A stretch of DNA of 64,000 nt from Nocardiopsis terrae (GCF_014651695.1 NZ_BMXJ01000002.1:186001-250000), one strand, 5' to 3'. Shown: positions 8,097 to 16,997, counted from the first letter of the stretch. Notes: generated by a model not told the origin, from the sequence alone. A program made the numbers and translations.

Positions 8097-9667
8097 ACGC
8101 GGACGTACACGACCCGGCCGCGGAGGCGGTCCCGGCGCCCCCGCCGGTGGGACCGCCGCCCCGGCGCGCCCCGCGGGTGGCGGTGGTCGGCGGGGGCATC
8201 GCCGGGCTGTCGGCCGCCCGCGCGCTGTCCGAGCGCGGTGTCCGGGTGCGGGTCCTGGAACGCGAGGAGGGGCTGGGCGGCCGGCTGCGCGGCTGGGACA
8301 CCGAACTGGCGGACGGCTCCACCGCGACGATGAGCAGGGGCTTCCACGCCTTCTTCCGGCAGTACTACAACCTGCGCGCGCTGCTGCGCCACGCCGACCC
8401 GGAACTGTCCGGCCTGGCGCCGTTGCCGGACTACCCGCTGGTGCACTCCTCCGGGCTGGCCGACCGGTTCTCCGGCCTCCCCCCGGCCCCGCCGTGGAAC
8501 GCCCTCGCCCTGGCGGCCACCAGCCGGAGTTTCCCGCTCCGTGAGCTGGTCGGGGTGAACCTGCCCGCCGCGCTGCAACTGCTGGACGTGGACGCGCCGG
8601 GCGTGTACGAACGCCTGGACCACCTGAGCGCCCGGGAGCTGCTGGATCTGGTCCGCTTCCCGCTCAGCGCCCGCCACCTGGCCTTCGAGGTCTTCAGCCG
8701 GAGTTTCTTCGCCGCACCCGAGCACCTGTCCGCGGCGGAGATGGCCGTGATGTTCCACATCTACTTCCTCGGTTCCGCCGAGGGGCTGGTGTTCGACGTG
8801 CCCCGCTCACCCTTCCCGCAGGCGCTGTGGGACCCGCTGGCCGAGCGCCTGCGCCGGTCGGGGGTCCGTTTCCACCAGGGGGCCCGGGTGGACCGGATCA
8901 CCCCGTCGGGGGCCGACGCGGCCACCGTGGCCTGGTCCGGCACCGGCGGGGAGCACGGCTCGTCCTTCGACGGGGTGGTACTGGCCGCGGATCCGCCCGG
9001 GCTGCGCCGCCTGGTGGCGGACTCCCCCGGCCTGGGCACCAGCGCCTGGCGGGCCCGGGTGGCCGCGGTGCCGTCCGCACCGCCGTTCCTGGTCTCCCGT
9101 TACTGGTTGGACCGGCCGGTGCGTCCCCACCGGCAGGCCTTCCTGGGCACGGCCGGGTACCCCACCCTGGACAACATCAGCGTCCTGGAACGCTACGAGG
9201 ACCAGGCGTCGGCCTGGGCACGGCGCACCGACGGTTCGGTCGTGGAACTGCACGCCTACGCACTGCCGCAGGGGTGCGACCCGGCGGCCGAGCAGGCCTC
9301 GCTGTGGAAACAGGCCCTGACCGCCTACCCCGAACTGCGCGCTGCGCGGGTGGTGGACGCCCGGCACGAGGTGCGGCAGGACTGTCCGCTGTTCCCGCCG
9401 GGCGGGCACGCACGGCGTTGCACGGTGACCACACCGGTCCCGTGGCTGGTGGTGGCCGGGGACCACGTGCGGGTGGACCTGCCGGTGGCGTTGATGGAGC
9501 GCGCGGCCACCAGCGGTGTCCTGGCCGCCAACGCCCTGCTCGCCCGGTGGGGGCTGCCGGGCCACACCGTGTGGAGCGTGCCCCGCCGGGGCAGGTTCGC
9601 TCCGCTGCGCGCCGCGGCCCGGTCCCTGCGTCAGCCGGGCCAGCAGCCGCGGGCGCGAAGCAGGTAG
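8093..9667 (+). CDS. crtU: Carotenoid desaturase/aromatase (CrtU, isorenieratene synthase type)
   Basis: 524 residues, FAD-dependent. After a proline-rich leader of about 25 residues comes VAVVGGGIAGLSAARAL with the acidic end VLEREEGLGGRL. The segments SRGFHAFFRQYYNLR, FFAAPEHLSAAEM and FYLG/IYFLGSAEGLVFDVP are typical of CrtU-type enzymes that convert beta-ionone rings to aromatic rings with a methyl shift. The C-terminal FAD block is WLVVAGDHVRVDLPVALMERA. Together with CrtY this predicts isorenieratene. It starts with GTG inside the crtT stop and ends 37 bp inside the convergent Rieske gene. Confidence 0.85.
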   Translation: MNADVHDPAAEAVPAPPPVGPPPRRAPRVAVVGGGIAGLSAARALSERGVRVRVLEREEGLGGRLRGWDTELADGSTATMSRGFHAFFRQYYNLRALLRHADPELSGLAPLPDYPLVHSSGLADRFSGLPPAPPWNALALAATSRSFPLRELVGVNLPAALQLLDVDAPGVYERLDHLSARELLDLVRFPLSARHLAFEVFSRSFFAAPEHLSAAEMAVMFHIYFLGSAEGLVFDVPRSPFPQALWDPLAERLRRSGVRFHQGARVDRITPSGADAATVAWSGTGGEHGSSFDGVVLAADPPGLRRLVADSPGLGTSAWRARVAAVPSAPPFLVSRYWLDRPVRPHRQAFLGTAGYPTLDNISVLERYEDQASAWARRTDGSVVELHAYALPQGCDPAAEQASLWKQALTAYPELRAARVVDARHEVRQDCPLFPPGGHARRCTVTTPVPWLVVAGDHVRVDLPVALMERAATSGVLAANALLARWGLPGHTVWSVPRRGRFAPLRAAARSLRQPGQQPRARSR

Positions 9668-10638
9668 CGGCGTTCGGCGTAGGCGAGGTCGTCGCGCCAC
9701 AGGCGGCGGGCGGCCATCCGCATCAGCGGACGGACCGCCCCCGCGGCCCTGCGGGCCAGGGCGAAGCCGGTGCGTTCGGAGGCGGCGACGGTCGCCTCGA
9801 TGACGGCGGTGCGGGGCACACCTCGGGCGTCCGTGCCCAACGGGGTGGCGTGGGTCTCCACCACGCTCCCCTCCCCTTCGCCCTCGATGATGCGCATGAC
9901 CACGGTCCGGGGATCGGGGCAGGTGAACTCGGCGCGCACCGGAACGCCCCACCGGCCGGCCACCCTGAAGCCGACGTCCACCACCATCCGGTCCGGGTCG
10001 GGGTCGGGTCCGCTCGGCACTTCGGTCACCCGGAGCCCGACGAACGAGTAGGGGTGGAACCAGGATCCGTGCCAGGGGTCGAGCCGGTTGGCGACCACGT
10101 CCTCGGGTTCGCACCGGCCCGCCATGCTCTCCACCGCCGAGACGCGCAGGGCGGCCGCGGGGCGTTCGGGGACGACGGGTGCGTCCAGGGGCTCCTCGCC
10201 GCCCGCGCGGTCCAGGCGCACCCACACGAGCACGCCGTCGTCGTGGGCGGGGTAGGGGCTCCAGCCGGGGAAGCCCTCGGATCCCAGGGAGAGCCCGTGC
10301 CAGCGGCACACCAGGCGCCCCCGGTCCACCGCTCCCCGGCACAGCGGTGCGCCCAGGTGGGGGCAGGCCCCCGGGCCCGCGTGCACGGCCCCGTCGGGGG
10401 TGCGCCAGGCAACCAGTTCGGTGCCGGCCACCACCCGGCCGAAGGGGCGGTCGGTCCGCACCTCCTCGGCGGCGGCCAGGACGTACCAGTTGCCCGAGGG
10501 GCGGGCCAGGGCACGTTTGAGGGCCGCCCCGATCACCCCCGGGGCCGCCTCCCGCCAGGTGGGTTCCTGGCGGGCCCAGGTGCCCCTGGGCATCCGGCGC
10601 AGGGGGATCCGTCGCGGTTCGGGGTCGGGCAGGGACAT
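9631..10638 (-). CDS. Rieske [2Fe-2S] protein, DUF5914 type, in carotenoid operon
   Basis: 335 residues. A Rieske domain sits at about residues 45-140: ACPHLGAPLC supplies the C-x-H pair and VCRWHGLSLG the C-x2-H pair, the four ligands of a 2Fe-2S cluster. The remaining 190 residues (from VVPERPAAALRV to the LWRDDLAYAERRYLLRARG end) look like the catalytic half of Rieske oxygenases. They include NRLDPWHGSWFHPYSF, where closely spaced histidines could bind mononuclear iron, and correspond to DUF5914. GAGGAG precedes the ATG and crtB ends 11 bp upstream, so it is the last gene of crtE-I-B. An oxidation or hydroxylation of the carotenoid is a reasonable but unproven role. Confidence 0.8.
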   Translation of the reverse strand: MSLPDPEPRRIPLRRMPRGTWARQEPTWREAAPGVIGAALKRALARPSGNWYVLAAAEEVRTDRPFGRVVAGTELVAWRTPDGAVHAGPGACPHLGAPLCRGAVDRGRLVCRWHGLSLGSEGFPGWSPYPAHDDGVLVWVRLDRAGGEEPLDAPVVPERPAAALRVSAVESMAGRCEPEDVVANRLDPWHGSWFHPYSFVGLRVTEVPSGPDPDPDRMVVDVGFRVAGRWGVPVRAEFTCPDPRTVVMRIIEGEGEGSVVETHATPLGTDARGVPRTAVIEATVAASERTGFALARRAAGAVRPLMRMAARRLWRDDLAYAERRYLLRARGCWPG

Positions 10639-10649
10639 CTGTGCTCTCC

Positions 10650-11609
10650 TCAGGGGGTGGAGCTGCGGGGTCGCGGGACGGCCCGCGCCCACAGCGAGCG
10701 GGCGAGGGCGGGCATGGCCGCCGCCATCTTGCGGGTGTCGGAAACCCGGTGGCGGACGCTCCACACGTCGAAGTCCGCCGCGGCGATCTCGTCCAGGATG
10801 GCCCGGTAGAGCCGCAGGGCGGTGGCGACACACGGCCGGGCCACCGGTTCGAGCATCGCCACCCCGGGTTCGGCCAGCCGGTAGAGGTCCCGGTTGACCT
10901 GCACCAGTTCGGCGACGGCCCGCCGCACCCGGGGGTCCGGGGCGCGGGTGTCGGCGCAGTGCGCCAGCAGGGCCCGGTCGACGCCGTGCCGGTCCAGGGC
11001 GTCGGCGGGCAGGTAGACGCGCCCGCGTCCGAGGTCCTCCGCCACGTCGCGCAGGAAGTTGGTGAGCTGGAAGGCCTCGCCCAGGGCGGCGGCGTGCGGT
11101 GCGGCCTCCTCGCGGGGCGCGACGGTGCCCAGGACGGGCAGGACCTGGAGCCCGATCACCGCGGCCGAGCCGTACATGTACTCCCGCAGGTGGGCGAGGT
11201 CGCGGTACCCGGTCTCCGTCAGGTCCATCCGCATGGAGGCCATGAAGGCGGTGAAGTACTCGGGGGGCAGTGCGTAGCGGCGTACGGTGTGCGCCAGGGC
11301 GCGCAGGACCGGTTCCGCCGGTTCGGCCCCGGACAGGGCGGCGGCGAGGTCGGCGTCGATGCGGTCCAGACGGGACCTGCGGTCCTCGACCGTGGTTCCG
11401 GGGGCCGGTTCGTCGACGATGTCGTCCACCCAGCGGGCGAACCCGTAGAGCGCGTGGATGCCGGGGCGGCGTTCGGGGGGCAGTACCCGGGTGGCCGTGT
11501 AGTAGGTGCGGCCGTGGTGGGCGTGCAGCCCGCGGCAGCGCAGGTAGTCCTCGCGCAGGCGCCGGGCGGTGATGCCCGCGGCGTCCAGTTCGGCGGTGGC
11601 GGTGCTCAT
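10650..11609 (-). CDS. crtB: Phytoene synthase
   Basis: 319 residues of the squalene/phytoene synthase family, which joins two geranylgeranyl diphosphates to phytoene. The two aspartate-rich Mg-diphosphate motifs are clear: GFARWVDDIVDEP and NFLRDVAEDLGRGRVYLP. The segment AHHGRTYYTATRVLP is the conserved start of the fold, and YMYGSAAVIGLQVLP is the trans-isoprenyl signature. The ATG at 11609 overlaps the crtI stop by 4 bp (ATGA). A longer open frame to 12107 lies inside crtI and is not coding. Second gene from the 3' end of the crtE-I-B-Rieske unit. Confidence 0.92.
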   Translation of the reverse strand: MSTATAELDAAGITARRLREDYLRCRGLHAHHGRTYYTATRVLPPERRPGIHALYGFARWVDDIVDEPAPGTTVEDRRSRLDRIDADLAAALSGAEPAEPVLRALAHTVRRYALPPEYFTAFMASMRMDLTETGYRDLAHLREYMYGSAAVIGLQVLPVLGTVAPREEAAPHAAALGEAFQLTNFLRDVAEDLGRGRVYLPADALDRHGVDRALLAHCADTRAPDPRVRRAVAELVQVNRDLYRLAEPGVAMLEPVARPCVATALRLYRAILDEIAAADFDVWSVRHRVSDTRKMAAAMPALARSLWARAVPRPRSSTP

Positions 11610-13150
11610 CGGCGTCCCCGTCGTTTCGATGCGGCCAGAAGGCGCGCGGCGGCCAGTTTCCCCGAGAGCAGCACGGTGGGCAGTCCCACCCCCGGTGTGG
11701 TGCCGCACCCCGCGAGGACGGCGTTGGCGGTGCCGGGCACGGTGTTGCGGGGGCGGAAGGGGCCCGTCTGGGCGAAGGTGTGCGCCAACGAGAACGGGGT
11801 CCCCCGGGCCAGGCCCTGGCGGGCCCAGTCGGCCGGGGTGACCAGCCGCTCGGCGCGTACCGAGGCGTCCAGTCCGGTGAGGCCGCGCTCCTCCAGGGTC
11901 CGGACGACGGCGTCGCGGTAGCGCGGACCCTCCCGGTCCCAGTCGGTGTCGCCCGCGGCGAGGTTGGGGGCGGGGGCCAGAACGTAGAGCAGGTGGTGGC
12001 CGTCCGGGGCCAGCGAGGGGTCGGTGAGCGTGGGCTGGGTGACCAGCAGCGAGGGGTCGCTCATCGGGCGTCCCTGGTCGATGATCTCGGTGAAGGTGCG
12101 CTCCCACTGCTCTCCGAAGGAGATGGTGTGGTGGGCCAGGTGGTCCCAGGTGCGGTCGGTGCCCAGGTGCAGGACCACCGCCGAGGGCGAGAACCGGTGC
12201 GGCACCGGGCGCCGCGGACGGTGTCCCAGGAGGCGGTGGGCGGCGGGCAGGTCGACGGTGAGGACGACCTGGTCGCAGGCGATGCGTTCGCCCTGGTCGG
12301 TCAGTACCGCCGTGACGCGGTCACCGGACCGTTCCAGCCGGGTGACGCCGCACCCGTAACGCAGCCGTGCGCCCGCCTTGGCCGCGGCTCCCGCCAGGGC
12401 GTCGGCGATGGCGCGCATCCCGCCGCGCGGGAAGTACACGCCCGCGATGGTGTCCATGTAGGCGATGACGGCATAGGCGGCCAGCGCCCGTTCTGGTGCC
12501 ACCCCGGCGTAGAGCGACTGGAAGGAGAAGATCCTGCGCAGGCGCTCGTCCCCGAGGTGGCGGCCGACCGCGGGAGCCAGACGGCCGAAGCCGCCCATCG
12601 CCGCCAACCGCGCCAGGTCCGGGCCGAGCAGGTCCAGGGGCGAGTCGAACCGGGCGTCGATGAACGAGCGCATCTCCACCTCGTACAGGCGGGTGAGCCA
12701 CTCGCGCAGGCGCAGGTAACCGACCGCCTCCCGGATTCCGGCGACCCGGGCGACCTCGGCGGTCATCCGGCGGCGGTCGGTGTGCACGTCGATGACGGAA
12801 CCGTCGGCGAAGGAGGCGCGGTAGGCCGGAGCCAGCGGCAGGAGGTCGAGGCGGTCCCGGAGGCTCTCGCCGACCGCCGCGAAGGCCTCGTCCAGGATTT
12901 CGGGCATGGTCAGGACCGTGGGCCCGGTGTCCACGCGGAAGCCGTCCATGTCCAGGCGGCCGGCGCGGCCGCCCGGGTGCTCCTGGCGTTCGACGACCAC
13001 CACCTCGCGTCCGGCGCCGAGCAGGTGCAGGGCACAGGACAGGCCGGACAGCCCGGCGCCCACGACGACCACGGGGTCCCGGCCGGTACGGGGGCGCCCT
13101 GGCGGCCGGGGGCGCCCGGTGGTTCGCTGCGGTGTCTGGGCAGGGTTCAC
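11606..13150 (-). CDS. crtI: Phytoene desaturase
   Basis: 514 residues, CrtI-type FAD desaturase taking phytoene to lycopene. VVVVGAGLSGLSCALHLL and VERQEHPGGRAGRL form the N-terminal FAD motif. FRVDTGPTVLTMPEIL, FQSLYAGVAPERALAAYAVIAYMD and YFPRGGMRAIADAL follow the family order, and VLAGCGTTPGVGLPTVLLSG is the bacterial-type phytoene dehydrogenase signature near the C-terminus. I chose the GTG at 13150 (VNPAQTPQ) because GGAAGAG lies 5-6 nt upstream; an ATG six codons earlier (13168) has no clear ribosome site. It ends overlapping crtB. Confidence 0.92.
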   Translation of the reverse strand: MNPAQTPQRTTGRPRPPGRPRTGRDPVVVVGAGLSGLSCALHLLGAGREVVVVERQEHPGGRAGRLDMDGFRVDTGPTVLTMPEILDEAFAAVGESLRDRLDLLPLAPAYRASFADGSVIDVHTDRRRMTAEVARVAGIREAVGYLRLREWLTRLYEVEMRSFIDARFDSPLDLLGPDLARLAAMGGFGRLAPAVGRHLGDERLRRIFSFQSLYAGVAPERALAAYAVIAYMDTIAGVYFPRGGMRAIADALAGAAAKAGARLRYGCGVTRLERSGDRVTAVLTDQGERIACDQVVLTVDLPAAHRLLGHRPRRPVPHRFSPSAVVLHLGTDRTWDHLAHHTISFGEQWERTFTEIIDQGRPMSDPSLLVTQPTLTDPSLAPDGHHLLYVLAPAPNLAAGDTDWDREGPRYRDAVVRTLEERGLTGLDASVRAERLVTPADWARQGLARGTPFSLAHTFAQTGPFRPRNTVPGTANAVLAGCGTTPGVGLPTVLLSGKLAAARLLAASKRRGRR

Positions 13151-13193
13151 GGGATCTCTTCCGTTCATGGGTGGGGTTCGTGGGCGGGGCCGG

Positions 13194-14330
13194 TCAGATT
13201 CGTGCCGCGGTCTCGGCGAAGCCGACCAACCCCTCCCGCAGGGCCGGGGCGAGGTCGAGGTCGGCGAGACGGGCCGTCCCCCGCCTGGCCAGGGCGCGGC
13301 AGCGTCCGCGGACCAGGGCTCGGGCGCCCACGCGGTCGAGTGCGGCGGCGGCCTCGGCCGGGTCCACGGGGCCGGCGCCCACCCCCTCCAACAGGACCAG
13401 GGCGGCGAGGTCACCGCACTCCCGCGCCAGCTCGATCCCCGCCGCGAGGAGCATGGTGTTCTTGCCCTCGCGCAGGTCCTCCCCCGGTTCCTTCCCGGTG
13501 CGGGCCGGGTCCCCGTAGAGGTCCAGGAGGTCGTCGCGGAGCTGGAAGGCCACCCCCACGTCGCAGCCGTAGCCGCGCAGCGCCTCCTCGGTCGCGGCGG
13601 GGGCTCCGGCCATGACCGCTCCCAGTTGCAGGGGGCGTTCGACGGTGTAGGAGGCCGTCTTGAGCCGGTCGGTCCGCAGGGCGGTGCGCACCGAGCGCTC
13701 GGCGCGCGCCTGGGAGCGCAGGTCCAGGAACTGCCCGACCATCACCTCGGTGCGCATGTCGCTCCACACGCGGTACGCCCGGGCCCGGGTGGCCAGGTCG
13801 GCGAGTGCCCCGTACAGCAGGTCGTCCGCCCAGGCCAGGGCGAGGTCGCCGGTCAGGACCGCCATGGAGTCGCCGTAGCGTGCGGACTCACCGCGGTAGC
13901 GGCGCGTCCTGTGCTCCGCGGCGTGGGCGGCGTGCACGGAGGGTTCTCCCCGCCGGGTGGGTGCCGCGTCCATGACGTCGTCGTGGACCAGCGCGAAGGT
14001 CTGGAGCATCTCGATGGCGGCCCCGGCGGACAGCGCCGCCCGGGCGGGGCCGCCCCGGGCGGCGCCCCCGCCGGCGAGCCACCCCCACCAGAGCAGGACC
14101 GATCTGAGCCGTTTGCCGCCCAGGGTGAAGGAGACGATGCGTTCGGCCAGTTCACGGCCGCACCCGGGGTCGAGCAGATCCACTTCGCGCACCCGTGCGC
14201 CCAGGTGTTCGTGCAGGACCCCGCCCACGGCCGCCCGGACCCCGTCGACGTCCCCGGCCGGGGCTCGCCCGGGTACGGCGGGTGCTTCCCTACCGGTTTC
14301 GGTGATGACAACCTCCTCAGCGGAAGGCAT
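13194..14330 (-). CDS. crtE: Geranylgeranyl diphosphate synthase
   Basis: 378 residues, trans-isoprenyl diphosphate synthase. The first aspartate-rich motif is LVHDDVMDAAPTRRG (DDVMD at 117-121) and the second is FQLRDDLLDLYGD. FTLGGKRLRSVLL is the GGKR substrate-binding block. It supplies GGPP to CrtB and is the first gene of the minus-strand carotenoid unit. The ATG at 14330 has no strong ribosome site. An AGGAGG lies inside codons 5-7 but is not followed by a usable in-frame start, so I keep the ATG. The upstream DNA is AT-rich and shared with a divergent MarR gene. Confidence 0.9.
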   Translation of the reverse strand: MPSAEEVVITETGREAPAVPGRAPAGDVDGVRAAVGGVLHEHLGARVREVDLLDPGCGRELAERIVSFTLGGKRLRSVLLWWGWLAGGGAARGGPARAALSAGAAIEMLQTFALVHDDVMDAAPTRRGEPSVHAAHAAEHRTRRYRGESARYGDSMAVLTGDLALAWADDLLYGALADLATRARAYRVWSDMRTEVMVGQFLDLRSQARAERSVRTALRTDRLKTASYTVERPLQLGAVMAGAPAATEEALRGYGCDVGVAFQLRDDLLDLYGDPARTGKEPGEDLREGKNTMLLAAGIELARECGDLAALVLLEGVGAGPVDPAEAAAALDRVGARALVRGRCRALARRGTARLADLDLAPALREGLVGFAETAARI

Positions 14331-14476
14331 AACGAACCAAATGTCTCGGTTTCCATGATTCTTATATTCCGAACTATTACACATCGTGCTCTTCCCAGGC
14401 CACCCAACACTTCGAGGTCCCCCTAAACTCGTTCCCGGTGACCGGAGGGCCCGATCACCGCGACGTTGGGAGACCC
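14331..14476. promoter_or_regulatory. Divergent crtE / marR control region
   Basis: 146 bp between two divergent starts, with an unusually AT-rich core at about 14355-14390. On the minus strand this core holds GTGTAATAGT and GAATATAAGAATC, both -10-like for crtE. On the plus strand TAAACT (14424-14429) lies 8 nt before an in-frame GTG at 14438, so a leaderless marR transcript is possible. CGAG (14413-14416) and CTCG (14428-14431) make a short inverted repeat. The MarR product itself, LitR and an ECF factor are the candidate binders; the sequence does not decide. Confidence 0.5.
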
Positions 14477-15067
14477 ATGGACAGCGCGCCCAGAACCCGG
14501 CCCGCCGGGCCCGAGGGGTCGACCGCGTCCGGGGTGGAGGCGTCGGGGGTGAACGCGCCCGCGCCGGAGCCGGACGAACCGCACGGGTCCGGAGCGCACG
14601 GGCCGCGCTCACGTACGGACCTGTACATGGCGCTGCAGACCGACGGCCAGCAGTTGGCGGTGGGGCTGGTGCGGCTGCTGCACCGGATGTCGGAGCGCTC
14701 GGGCATGAACCCGACCGACTTCCAGTGCTACACACTGCTACGGGTGGCCGGAACCATGACCCCGGGGGAGATCGCGGACAGCCTGTGCCTGTCCACCGGT
14801 TCGGTGACCGGGGTGATCGACCGGATGGAGGCACACGGCCTGGTCGAACGCACCCCCCACCCGCTGGACCGGCGCAAGGTCGCGGTGCGCCTGGTGGAGG
14901 GGGCCGAGAAGATCGCCGCCGGCACCGCACCGGGGATGCGCGACGTCATGACCTCGCTGCACGAGGACTACTCGCTGGAGGAGCTGGAGGTGATCACGGG
15001 CTGGCTGGACCGGGTGAACACGGCCCTGGACACGCTCGTCGCCCAGCGGGCACCCCGCCGCCACTGA
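14477..15067 (+). CDS. MarR-family transcriptional regulator divergent from crtE
   Basis: 196 residues. A disordered, Pro/Gly/Ala-rich N-terminus of about 55 residues precedes a MarR winged helix: LRVAGTMTPGEIADSLCLS, then STGSVTGVIDRMEAHGLVER as the recognition helix, and PLDRRKVAVRLV as the beta wing with the usual D-R-R. C-terminal helices (SLEELEVITGWLDRVNTALD) fit the dimer interface. The ATG at 14477 has GGGAG 5 nt upstream; a GTG at 14438 could serve a leaderless message. In Corynebacterium a MarR regulator (CrtR) divergent from crtE responds to geranylgeranyl diphosphate. By position this protein may do the same, which is inference. Confidence 0.82.
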   Translation: MDSAPRTRPAGPEGSTASGVEASGVNAPAPEPDEPHGSGAHGPRSRTDLYMALQTDGQQLAVGLVRLLHRMSERSGMNPTDFQCYTLLRVAGTMTPGEIADSLCLSTGSVTGVIDRMEAHGLVERTPHPLDRRKVAVRLVEGAEKIAAGTAPGMRDVMTSLHEDYSLEELEVITGWLDRVNTALDTLVAQRAPRRH

Positions 15068-15320
15068 CGGCTCCGCCCGGCCGCCACAGCGGACCGGCGC
15101 CCCCGCAGGACCGGAGCCCCGGGGACCGGCGCTTGGCCCCTGACTCCGGAGTTGCGTTCGAAGACCGACATGGCACACTTTGTCGGAACTCTCCGTGAGC
15201 GCGAGGTCGCTTTACTGCCAGGGACCAAAGCCTCTACCATCCCACGGGACATGTCCGTGGCCGGTGCAGGAACCGGCGCTCCAACCCCCGTACACCCAGC
15301 GGGGCTGGGAAGGAGCCACC

Positions 15321-16997
15321 ATCTCATCCCTGCGCGAGTACGTTCGCGACCACACCAACCCACCCGTCTTCGTCGTCTCAGGCGCCGTCATCATCGCCTT
15401 CGTCGTGCTGGGGATCGTTCTCACCGACCCCCTGCTGGCCGGGGCCTCCGCCGCCCGTGACTGGATCGGCTCCCAGCTGGGCTGGTTCTACGTGCTGGCG
15501 ACCACCTTCTTCCTCGGCGTCGCCGTCTTCCTGATGCTGAGCAGGTTCGGGAAGATCCGACTCGGACCCGACGACTCCAGGCCCGAGTTCGGCACGATCG
15601 CCTGGTTCGCGATGCTGTTCACCACGGGTATGGGCATCGGCCTCGTCTTCTGGGGCGTCGCCGAGCCCGTCACCCACCTGCACTCACCGCGCTCCAGCGA
15701 GCTGGCCCCGGTCGCCCCCGAGCCCGGCGCGGCCCCGGAGCCCCAGCCCGAGGCGGTCGGGGAAGCCCTGGGACTGAGCTTCTTCCACTGGAGCTTCCAT
15801 CCCTGGGCGATCTACATCGCCCTCGGGTTGTCCCTGGGCTACTTCGCCTTCCGCAAGGGGCTGCCGCTGCGCCCCGCGTCGGCGCTCTACCCGCTGCTCG
15901 GCGACAGGGCCTTCGGCTGGCCGGGCAACCTGGTGGACATCCTGGCGGTGTTCGGCACCATCTTCGGCCTGGCGACCTCGCTCGGCCTGGGCACCCTGCA
16001 GATCAACGGGGGCCTGTCCGAGGTCTTCGGCCTGCCGAACAACTCGTGGTCCCAGTCGGCCATCATCATCGTCATCACCGGCATCGCCCTGTTCAGCGTC
16101 CTGTCCGGGATCGACAAGGGCATCCGCCGCCTGTCGGTGATCAACCTGTGGCTGGCGTTCATCCTGCTGGCGTTCGTCTTCGCCGTGGGACCCAAGCTGT
16201 GGATGATCAGCTCCACACTCACCGGAGCGGGCGAGTACCTGGGCAACCTGGTCCCCTGGAGCCTGTCCTTCCCGAGTCCGCTCGCCGACGAGACCGCCGC
16301 GAACTTCACCACCGGCTGGAGCGTCTTCTACTGGGGCTGGTGGATCTCCTGGGCGCCCTTCGTCGGTGTCTTCCTGGCCCGCATCTCCTACGGCCGCACC
16401 ATCCGCGAGTTCATCCTCGGCGCCCTGTTCGCCCCGGTCGTGGTCTCCCTGCTGTGGTTCGGGGTGTTCGGCGGTTCCGGCCTGTACTACGAACTGTTCG
16501 GTGAGGGCGGCTTCAACGACGGCGACGAGGCCCAGGCCGCCTACCACCTGCTGGACGCCCTGCCCCTGGCACCGGCCGTCACGGTGATCGCCTCCGTCCT
16601 GCTGATCCTGGTGGTGACCATCTTCTTCGTCACCTCCTCCGACTCCGGATCACTGGTGGTGGACACCCTCACCAACGGCGGGGACACCAAACCGCTCCGG
16701 CTCCAGCGCGCCTTCTGGGCGGTCAGCGAGGGCGGCGTGACGCTCATCCTGCTGGTACTGGGCGGGACGAACGCCCTGGACGCGCTCCAGGCGGCCTCCG
16801 TGGTCACGGGCCTGCCCTTCGCGGTCATCCTCGTGTTCATGCTGTGGGGGCTGTTCAAGGGGCTGGGCAGCGAACCCAAGCCCGGTGAGGCCAAACGGCT
16901 GCGGGCGGAGGACCGGCCGCCGCCCGCCCGTACGGGAAGCGTCCGGGTGGACCGCAGGAACGAGGGCGACAATCCAGAGGAGGCAGAGGGCACATGA
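15321..16997 (+). CDS. BCCT-family betaine/choline/carnitine transporter, probable ATC start
   Basis: 558 residues from the proposed start, about 12 membrane helices. It has the BCCT signatures GMGIGLVFWGVAEPVTH, FHWSFHPWAIYIALGLSLGYF and YWGWWISWAPFVGVFLARISYGRT (the tryptophan box of the substrate site), plus FVTSSDSGSLVVDTL. It imports compatible solutes such as glycine betaine with Na+ or H+. The homologous part starts at SSLREYVRDHTNPPVF. The only strong ribosome site, GGAAGGAG at 15308-15315, is followed after CCACC by ATC (15321), not ATG or GTG. Upstream in-frame TTG (15180) and GTG codons lack good sites and would add an uncharacteristic leader. Stop and Hsp20 start overlap by 4 bp. 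Confidence 0.87.
   Translation: MSSLREYVRDHTNPPVFVVSGAVIIAFVVLGIVLTDPLLAGASAARDWIGSQLGWFYVLATTFFLGVAVFLMLSRFGKIRLGPDDSRPEFGTIAWFAMLFTTGMGIGLVFWGVAEPVTHLHSPRSSELAPVAPEPGAAPEPQPEAVGEALGLSFFHWSFHPWAIYIALGLSLGYFAFRKGLPLRPASALYPLLGDRAFGWPGNLVDILAVFGTIFGLATSLGLGTLQINGGLSEVFGLPNNSWSQSAIIIVITGIALFSVLSGIDKGIRRLSVINLWLAFILLAFVFAVGPKLWMISSTLTGAGEYLGNLVPWSLSFPSPLADETAANFTTGWSVFYWGWWISWAPFVGVFLARISYGRTIREFILGALFAPVVVSLLWFGVFGGSGLYYELFGEGGFNDGDEAQAAYHLLDALPLAPAVTVIASVLLILVVTIFFVTSSDSGSLVVDTLTNGGDTKPLRLQRAFWAVSEGGVTLILLVLGGTNALDALQAASVVTGLPFAVILVFMLWGLFKGLGSEPKPGEAKRLRAEDRPPPARTGSVRVDRRNEGDNPEEAEGT

Noticed and set aside
14312-14330. AGGAGG within the first codons of crtE as the true ribosome site
   Set aside because: No ATG, GTG or TTG in frame lies at a workable distance downstream, so the upstream ATG is kept.
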